Source of the DNA: Platynereis dumerilii
Taxonomy: Eukaryota > Annelida > Polychaeta > Phyllodocida > Nereididae
Reading direction: 5' to 3'
DNA: 64,000 nucleotides
Assembly: GCA_026936325.1 (NCBI GenBank)
Contig: JAPTHN010000089.1
Location: forward strand, 1,364,001-1,428,000
Part shown: positions 56,565 through 64,000 of the stretch, in pieces
Numbering within the stretch: position 1 is the stretch's first letter
Layout: each line of letters opens with the position of its first letter
Notes under the pieces: model-generated
Seen by the model: the letters and a program-made list of their open reading frames with translations, nothing else
Database searches by the model: none
What the model was told of the DNA's origin: nothing
Translations under genes and position numbers: made by a program

Positions 56565-57745
56565 AGGTCCAATTACGCAATAAGTGCAGTTGTTATGGCT
56601 ATTGATTGGAATTTCTCAACAGTGAGAAGTATGGCTGTTGCTGTTCAAAACAGGTTATCAGACTTATTATTCAAGACCTACAGACTTATTATTATTTCAG
56701 ACCTACTTGTAATATAATTCAGGACCTATTTGTCTTCAATTGAATGTAGTCAAATTGAGTGGGATTATCTAGACACAAGCGCTTTAATAAAATAAATTTG
56801 TCAAAAATTATTTTATGATCAGCCGACAGTATAAAATAATAAAGTTGTTCTTAACAAAAATGATAAGTTATCCCAAGATTATAAGTATTCAAGTTTCAAT
56901 TCGGCAATAAGTGCAATTTTTTAGTGAGAAGTATGGATATTGCTGTTCGAAACAGCTTATCAGACTTATTATTCAAGGCCTAATCTACTTTTTCTTAGAA
57001 AGAGAAGAGGATTGAGTGTACTAAGTAAATAAACCTGCTAAATGAATGAAACTATTTTATTACAAGATTCAAAGAGTGGTCAAGATCCAATTAGGAAATA
57101 AGTGCAATTGCTGAGGCTATTGATTGGAATTTCTTCAAGAGTGAGAAGTATGGATGTTACTGTTTTTTTAAAAAAACTGGTTGTCAGACTTATTATTCAA
57201 GACCTTTTTGTTATATAATTTCAGACCTACTTGTCTTCAATGAAATATTCAAGTTTCAATTAGGCAATAAGTGCAATTGTTAAGGCTATTGATTACAATT
57301 TTGTTAAGTATGGCTATTGCAGTTGTTCTTAACAAAAATTATAAGTTATCCCAAGATTATAAGTATTCAAGTTTCAATTCGGCAATAAGTGCAATTTTGT
57401 AGTGAGAAGTATGGATATTGCTGTTCCAAACAGCTTATCAGACTTATTATTCAAGGCCTAATCTATTTTTTCTTAGAAAGAGAAGAGGATTGAGCCTACT
57501 AAGTAAATAAACCTGCTGAATGAATAAAAAAACTATTTTATTACAAGATTCAAAGAGTAGTCAAGATCCAATTAGGAAATAAGTGCAATTGCTGAGGCTA
57601 TTGATTGGAATTTCTCAAGAGTGAGAAGTATGGATATTACTGTTCAAAACAGGTTGTGAGACTTAGCAACCTTTTTGTTATATAATTTCAGACCTAGTTG
57701 TCTTCAATTGAATATTCAAGTTTCAATTAGGCAATAAGTGCAATT
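56565..57745. repeat. Degenerate tandem repeats around AATAAGTGCAAT, unit B
   Basis: Same series of motifs as in unit A with local differences, for example a restored TTCTTAACAAAAATTATAAG block near 57326 where A reads TTTTAACACCAATTATAAG. Confidence 0.75.
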
Positions 57746-57829
57746 TGCTATATAACTTGAAATGTACTTGTCCTCAATTTAATGAAGTCTAATTTATGAA
57801 AGAGAAAAGAATTGAACCTGCTAAATTGT

Positions 57830-57990
57830 CAAACTTGCTAAATGAATAAACTTGCTAAATGAATAAACTTGTTAAATGAATAAACCTGCTATATAAATAA
57901 AAACCTTCTAAACGAATCAACCTGCTAAATAATGAAAACCCGCCAACAATTTAAATGATTAAACCTGTGAAATGATCAAACCTATTAAAA
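57830..57990. repeat. 15-bp minisatellite, unit B
   Basis: Counterpart of 46010-46170. Confidence 0.7.
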
Positions 57991-58153
57991 TATTAAACAA
58001 TACAACCTTATAAAATAATTGTTAATACAAGTTCTGAGATAAGGAAATTTTGGTTAGTGAAAAATAATTGTACTCAACAGTCTTGGAGAGGAAGTTGGAC
58101 TTGCAGTGGCAGCAGCAGTCAGTCAAAATCCTATCCTTGAACCAGGGAGCAGA

Positions 58154-58200
58154 ATATCAGCAGAGCTTTCGACTTGGTAGTCTTCTTCAGTGCAGAATAT
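58154..58200 (-). ncRNA. Hammerhead-like ribozyme motif, unit B
   Basis: Same 47-nt sequence as in unit A, including the extra A before stem II. With the unit A copy it would bracket one unit-length RNA. Confidence 0.62.
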
Positions 58201-58223
58201 GCCTATAGTGATTTCTGTCCCAG

Positions 58224-58323
58224 TTTTATATCTTTACAGATGGGAGGCAATTGTAGTCAGAAGTTGTGATTGGCTAATTGCTTTTTTGAGTTCCCTCCCA
58301 CTGTGTATGGCCCCTCTGATTGG
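58224..58323 (-). promoter_or_regulatory. Pol II-type promoter of PLE unit B
   Basis: TATAAAA at 58224-58230 and CCAAT boxes at 58269-58273 and 58319-58323, all on the minus strand. The boxes are unchanged from A, while the intervening sequence has a couple of substitutions. Confidence 0.65.
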
Positions 58324-58562
58324 CTGCTCACTGGAGTGTGACCACTTATGGTGATCAGTGCTCCAGCAGCCTTAGGGGTGCTAAGAGCTCTAAATTAAAT
58401 TTAACCATAATATTACATATGCTGCCTGTTATTAAAATATTATGTCCTCATTTTGGGATTTGTTAGACTGCTAGATATAGTGACTTAAGAAAGTATCACT
58501 CACCTCTGTGAGTGATGATTTGTCATAAAAATGTTTCTTGTTATTTCTCAGTCATTTATACA

Positions 58563-59653
58563 GGAAACAAATGAAAATAAATGTAAATAATTTGACTATG
58601 AGATAGTTATTTTGTTTTTAACATATCTCATACAATTTTTGAGCTAGAACATTGATACTGCACAATCATGTAGATTAACCTGTTGTGCCCATGTGTGTGT
58701 AATTTCATGACAATATCTTAAATAGTTTTTGCGTAATCGCCGTTTTTCGGAAAAAGCCGTGTTTCGCGATTGCGACGTCAATTATTATAATAAAATTATA
58801 AAATTGCTATGACATATAGCTTAAAGACTTGTTGTGGTGAGAATTTAATTTCAGATTGATATCTTTAAAATTGAAGGAGATAGAAGGTGTTCAATTTAGG
58901 GTAGTCCAAGAATAATTTGGAAAAAATATTATTTTATGGATGTGTTGTGTATGACTTCATTTTGAAGGTGAATGTTTGAAGTTGCATATAATAATATAGT
59001 TTTTTTAAAAAAGAAACTTTAATATATAAATTGAAAAAGATAGAAAGGTGTTTTATTGGCCTTATTGGATCTGGCACTTTTCTTTGACTAAGTTGATTAC
59101 AGGAATATGATTGGGGTATCAGGGTTGTTAAAGATATTGATTGCAATTATCAGAGTGTTCATTGGAATTGTTAGTCTGTAATTATGTTGATCAAAAGATT
59201 TGGGAAGTGTGTTCTATATTTAAAGATATTTGCCATTTTAAGTTTTTAAAAAATAATTTAATGAAAATTGGAAATAAATCCTTGGAACCTGTTAAGTCTA
59301 TGCTGTTTGTTCCAGTTGGTTACAGTGTATTGTGTAAATGTGGAACCTGTTGGTTTTGGTTTGTTTGTACAAGTAAGTAATCAATCCATGGATACTTGGT
59401 GTCATGTTTGTTTGTTTTGGTTGTTGTTGAATCACTGGGAATGTGTAGTTATCACCTGAGTAATTTTGTTTGTCAGAATTTAAAATGTAAACTATTGTTT
59501 TGCTAAATAATTAGGTTAAAACAGTTTGCTTTAACATATTTGTTTCAATTTTATAGAAACAATATCTGACCTAATTAACACAATATTTTCCATAAAGCCA
59601 TTTTTGAGTATATTTAGATAGAGCTATTGTGGCAATATATTTATATTTATACT
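58563..59653. repeat. ~1-kb repeat R1, unit B
   Basis: Counterpart of 46738-47828; core about 58727-58940. Confidence 0.85.
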
Positions 59654-60682
59654 GGAAACAAATGAAAATAAATGGAAATAATTTGGCTATGAGATAGTTA
59701 TTTTGTTTTTAACATATCTCATACAATTTTTGAGCTAGAACATTGATACTGCATAATCATGTAGATAAACCTGTTGTGTCCATGTGTGTGTAATTTTATA
59801 ATAATATCTCAAATAGTTTTTGAGCAATTGCCGTTTTTCGGAAAAAGCCGTGTTTCGCGATTGCGACGTCAATTATTATAATAAAATTATAAAATTGCTA
59901 TGACATATAGCTTAAAGACTTGTTGTGGTGAGAATTTAATTTCAGATTGATATCTTTAAAATTGAAGGAGATAGAAGGTGTTCAATTTAGGGTAGTCCCA
60001 AGAATAATTTGGAAAAAATATTATTTTATGGATGTGTTGTGTATGACTTCATTTTGAAGGTGAATGTTTGAAGTTGCATATAATAGTATAATTTTGGAAG
60101 AAGAAAATATTTTAATATATAATTTGAAAAGGATTAAAAGATGTTTATTGGCCTTATTGGATCTGGCACTTTTCTTTGACCAAGTTGATTACAGGAATAT
60201 GATTGGAGTGTCAGGGTTGCTAAGGTATTGATTGCAATTATCAGAGTGTTCATTGGAATTGTTTGTCTGTAATTATGTTGATCAAAAGATTTGGGAAGTG
60301 TGTTCCATTTCAAAAGATATTTGGTATTTTAAATTAAAAAATTTTTTTATGAAATTGAAAGTAAATCCTTGGAGCTTATTAAGTGTATGCTGTTTGTTCT
60401 AGTTGGTTACAGTGTATTGTGTAAATTTGGAACCTGTTGGTTTTGGTTAGTTTGCACAAGTAAGTTATCCATGGATGATTAGTGTCATGTTTGTTTGTTT
60501 TGGTTGCTGTTGAATCATTGGGAATGTACAGTTATCACTTGAGTGTTTTGGTTTTTGAGAATTTGAATTTAAAGTTTTGCTTTGCTAATTTGGTTAAAAC
60601 AGTTTCCTTTAACATATTTGTTTCATTTTTATAGAAACAATTTTGACAAATTTTCACAATATTTTCCATAAAGCCGTTTTTA
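59654..60682. repeat. ~1-kb repeat R2, unit B
   Basis: Counterpart of 47829-48871; about a dozen bases shorter near 60095, where A carries additional sequence after ATAATTTTGG. Confidence 0.85.
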
Positions 60683-61250
60683 AACATATCTCATACAATT
60701 TTTGAGCTAGAACATTGATACTGCACAATCATATAGATGAAGCTGTTGTGCCCATGTGTGTCTAATTTCATGACAATATCTTAAATAGTTTTTGCGTAAT
60801 CGCCGTTTTTCGGAAAAAGCCGTGTTTCGCGATTGCGACGTCAATTATTATAATAAAATTATAAAATTGCTATGACATAAAGCTTAAAGACTTGTTGTGG
60901 TGAGAATTTAATTTCAGATTGATATCTTTAAAATTGAAGGAGATAGAAGGTGTTCAATTTAGGGTAGTCCCAAGAATAATTTGGAAAAAATATTATTTTA
61001 TGGATGTGTTGTGTATGACCTCATTGTGAAGGTGAGGGTTTGAAGTTGGATATAATAATATAATTTTAGTAATTTAAGAAAAATGTTTTAATATATAAGT
61101 TTGACAAGAAAATTGTTTTTTGACCTTATTGGATTTGGCACTTTTTTGATTAAGCTGAGTAGGACATGAGGTGGAGTGCCCATGATTATTGATTGCAATT
61201 AGCAGAGTGTGAATTGGAAATGTTGGTCTTGTAATTATGTTGGTTCAAAG
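60683..61250. repeat. ~1-kb repeat R3, truncated, unit B
   Basis: Counterpart of 48872-49440; core about 60790-61010. The following ~230 bp to the unit C junction hold nothing I recognise. Confidence 0.8.
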
Positions 61251-61663
61251 AGCTGTATGTCTCAATTTTACAGAAACAATTTTTAGAAAATAAGACAATA
61301 TGTATATGATATACAATACTATAAGTTTCTAGTTTGGTGTCTTCCAATTTGGAAATGTAAGCATGTGTGAAACATGTAGTTTTCATAATTTGAACAAGAA
61401 GTGTTTGCAGACAATGTTTGGTCATTTGACAAGACTTTTGGAACTGTGATATTTTATAGGCTCTGGCTAGGTTAGGGTTTAGGGGTTAGGGTTAGGGTTA
61501 GGGTTCAGGGTTAACGGCCCACGCCCTAGAGTGCACTGGCACTACTCATGTCACAGTCCAATATCTGCCACTTGACCTTGACTGTCCTGAAAGTAATGCG
61601 TTTCTATGTGAATTGTATCAAGGAGCAAATATACAAAAAGTCTACTTATGGTAGCTGTAGGAT

Positions 61664-61727
61664 TTAGGGTTAGGGTTAGGGTTCCTTTAGGGTTAGGGTT
61701 AGGGTTAGGGTTAGGGTTAGGGTTAGG
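61664..61727 (+). repeat. Telomeric tract inside the 3' UTR, unit C
   Basis: Same structure as in units A and B. Confidence 0.9.
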
Positions 61728-61767
61728 TTTAAGGTCCGATGAAGTTAAGGCTAGTTTTTAGGGTAAT

Positions 61768-64000
61768 TTATTCTTCAAGCTGGACAAGCATTGACCTGAC
61801 TAAAGTTTGAGAAAGGCTCTTGTTTTTGGCAAAGGCCCGAATGATATTAATGGGATGTCTTTTTGTTGTGGATGGGTTATCCATTTTGAATTGGTCCCAC
61901 CACTCATTGACCATTTTAGCTAGTTTGGAAGCCAGCGGGTGATACTGAAGGATGAATGGAGAAATGTCCCCTACTGGGTTTCCCTCTTGCATGTTTAGGC
62001 CATTGTTCACTGTATTGAGTCTTTCTATCCATCCCAATTCAAGCTTATCTAATTGTTTGCTTGACTTGGGGGTTTCTAACACTGAAATCCAGAGATCTGC
62101 CAAGGAGTGATCTTGGCTTGAAAAGTGTTGTGCTATTTTAGTGGAGTGTTTTCTACGGATAGCACTGAAGTGAGCTATCATTCTGGCCCTAAAGCCAGTA
62201 GTTTGTCCCACATAGTAGAGTTGTGGGCATTGTTTGCAACCTAGAATATACACTACAGTTTTTGTGTTGCAATTGGCATTCGCAGTGAGACGGATATCTC
62301 CTATTCTAGAAGGGATTGTGTGCTGTGCATTAACATGTGGACAAATTGAGCATCTTATGAAGCGACAAGGGTTCATGCCTGTTAAATGGAGAGGAGGAAA
62401 AAATTGTCTTGTTACTTCAGATTTGATAGCTCGAAGGAAACGAGCTGAGTAACCTCTTGGCTTGATGGCCTGGAATAAGGTGGCTGTTGCCTCATTGAAG
62501 TCATCTTGGTGTTGACAAATTCTGCCAAATCTGATAAGTTGAGATTTGATTAAGCCTGAAAAAGTGTGTTTTGGATGAAAGGATTCTTTATGCAAAAGAG
62601 AATGACTGTCAGTCTTTTTGAAGAATACCTTAGTATCCAGTCTGCCTTCCCTTTCAAAATTTCGACCTTTGTAGACTAGAACATCCAGAAATTCCAGTTC
62701 CTTGTCCTGAATGTTTGATTTTAGCTTGATGTTTGGATGGGCTGAATTTAGAATTTGGAAAAAAGGGTCAAAATCTGCGATTGGATGTTCCCATAATAGT
62801 ATGACATCATCCAGGTACCTTTTCCAAAAAAGAGGCTGGAGATTACATTTTGGGAGGTTTTCTCTCTCCCAGTAAGCTAGTACTATATCAGCATAATGTG
62901 GAGCGAACCTTTTTCCCATGGCTGTGCCGCTAATCTGCAAGTAATGTTTGTTATTGAAATTGAAGTCATTGCCCTCAAGAGAGAGGCGGAGTAATTTGAT
63001 AATGTACGGGTGAATTGGTTTGGGATCTGTGGAAAAGGCTTCAGTTACTGCCTTTATGCCTAGGTCATTATCTATGTTGGTATACAAACTGTCTACATCT
63101 AATGAAATGATCAGGGTATTTGGATGGCATCTGACCTGATCCAACTTCTTAAGGAAGTCATATGTGTTTTTGATATATGCAGGATGTACTGTGGAGAAGG
63201 GGGCCAGATGGAAGTCGATAAATTTTGCTATGTTACAAGACTCGGAATTGATGTCACTTACTATGGGACGGCCTGGGGGAATCTTTCCTGGTACTGTCCA
63301 TTTGTTTATCTCCTTATGAATTTTAGGGAGCAGGTAAAATATCCGTTCCCTTGCAGTCGGGAGGGCCCTCAAGTAGGAAAATTCTTTCTTGGAAATCAAG
63401 TTATTTTTTGACATTTCCTCCAGAAGGGAGTTGAATATGACACAATTGTCAGGATATTGTGGATGCTCAATTTCTCTATAATGCCTATTTACTTGTAGCT
63501 GTCGCTCAGCTTCATAGATATAGTCCTGCCTATCCATGATGACTATGGCTGATCCCTTGTCAGCTGGTTTAATGACAATTTGTTTATTGTTTTTTAACTC
63601 ATTAATGGCCTGTCGGTCATGTTTAGTCAGATTATCCTTAATTCTATAATTAGGTGTGAATGTTTTGATTTCTTGCTTTAAAGTGATAGCTAAATGCTCA
63701 ATCTCTGGAGGAAAGGTGCCTGTGGGGGTGTAAAAGATGAAGGTGTTTTAAATTTAGGAGGGAAGCCTCCATCTTTGCCTTTTAGATGCAAGTAACAGAA
63801 TTTTAATTTTAAGTTCCTGGTGAAACGATCCACGCCCTCCTCAAACTGTTGTATGGGGACTTTGGCGGGTGTAGGTACAAAGGTTAGGCCTTTTTGAAGT
63901 AATTTTGCTTGTTGGTTTGAGACTTTGAAGCTGGAGCTGAGGTTGATGATGCCTAATTTTGATAGCTCCTCATTAGAAGGGCCAACTGGCTTTTCATTGG
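61768..64000 (-). CDS. ORF2, unit C (partial at window end): PLE reverse transcriptase with GIY-YIG endonuclease
   Basis: Identical in translation to A and B from the Met at 63537 to the stop, with RT and GIY-YIG motifs retained. It shares the shorter homopolymer of unit B in the N-terminal part and has two further substitutions nearby (63779, 63798). The window ends just before the expected ORF1 overlap and slip site. Confidence 0.87.

Larger units (their letters stand above)
54551..58153 (-). other. Long 5' leader of PLE unit B
   Basis: Same organisation as the unit A leader. Small differences cluster in the degenerate tandem repeats (about 56560-57745), where short indels and substitutions separate A from B. 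Confidence 0.5.
49675..61485 (-). mobile_element. Penelope-like retroelement unit B (11.8 kb)
   Basis: Second unit, same order and orientation as A. It joins A through a short stretch reading TTAGGG, TTTAGGGG, (TTAGGG)3, TTCAGGG. It has three repeats after the TTAGGGG step where A has six. It shares with C, against A, a T/G difference in the 3' UTR and a one-base-shorter homopolymer in ORF2. The B/C junction reads the same as the A/B junction, which suggests at least one junction was duplicated together with the unit. Confidence 0.88.
61486..64000 (-). mobile_element. Penelope-like retroelement unit C, cut by the window end
   Basis: Third unit: telomeric junction, 3' UTR and nearly all of ORF2. 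ORF1, leader and promoter lie beyond 64000. Its differences are mostly shared with B, so B and C are closer to each other than to A. Confidence 0.88.

Noticed and set aside
37840-61485. Tandem PLE units as a pure assembly duplication
   Set aside because: Units A and B differ by substitutions and indels spread over the unit, especially in the leader repeats and R2, so they are not one sequence copied by error. Collapse or expansion of unit number is still possible.
37840-64000. LTR retrovirus-like or capsid-bearing element
   Set aside because: I see no protease, integrase, RNase H, capsid or envelope motif. The RT motifs and C-terminal GIY-YIG are those of Penelope-like elements.

Overview
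The window looks like a chromosome-end region of an animal. Canonical TTAGGG repeats occur throughout on the + strand, so the chromosome terminus should lie to the right. The mobile elements are animal-type Penelope-like retroelements (PLEs). I see no host protein gene, rRNA or tRNA. The species cannot be named from the sequence; a vertebrate or other deuterostome is plausible, but that is inference.

Region 1 (1-37628) is a head-to-tail satellite of fourteen 2.63-kb units plus a truncated fifteenth. The units are nearly identical, differing by single bases and 1-nt indels. Each unit holds short interstitial TTAGGG tracts, internal duplications (a 179-bp tandem pair, a block repeated at a 375-bp offset, and a ~21-bp minisatellite), and on the minus strand a complete type-I hammerhead ribozyme. 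The last unit breaks off inside the ribozyme and is joined directly to telomere sequence.

Region 2 (37629-37875) is a telomeric tract: 35 perfect TTAGGG copies, one variant TTAGGGG step, then 6 more copies. It looks like an old chromosome end that was healed and then buried.

Region 3 (37840-64000) is a tandem array of 11.8-kb PLE units: A (37840-49674), B (49675-61485) and C (61486 to window end, partial). All lie on the minus strand with their 3' ends against TTAGGG and 5' ends toward the presumed terminus, the polarity expected when a retroelement is reverse-transcribed onto the 3' end of the telomeric G strand. Read in the RNA sense, a unit has a CCAAT/CCAAT/TATA promoter, a hammerhead-like motif at the predicted RNA 5' end, a ~3.6-kb leader, ORF1, ORF2, and a 3' UTR with telomeric repeats. 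ORF1 has 779 residues and combines a NADAR (YbiA-like) domain with a complete SGNH-hydrolase domain. ORF2 is a PLE reverse transcriptase with a zinc-finger-like Cys cluster and a GIY-YIG endonuclease. ORF2 has no AUG before its reverse transcriptase N-terminus. It overlaps ORF1 in the -1 frame at a U UUA AAC heptamer directly before the ORF1 stop, so a -1 frameshifted ORF1-ORF2 polyprotein is likely. Upstream of each promoter lie three ~1-kb repeats sharing a CpG-rich core.

The candidate new system is a telomere-associated PLE with a predicted ADP-ribose-processing (NADAR) domain and an esterase in ORF1, a coronavirus-type slippery site, an intact GIY-YIG nuclease, self-carried telomeric repeats and ribozymes, next to a ribozyme-bearing subtelomeric satellite.
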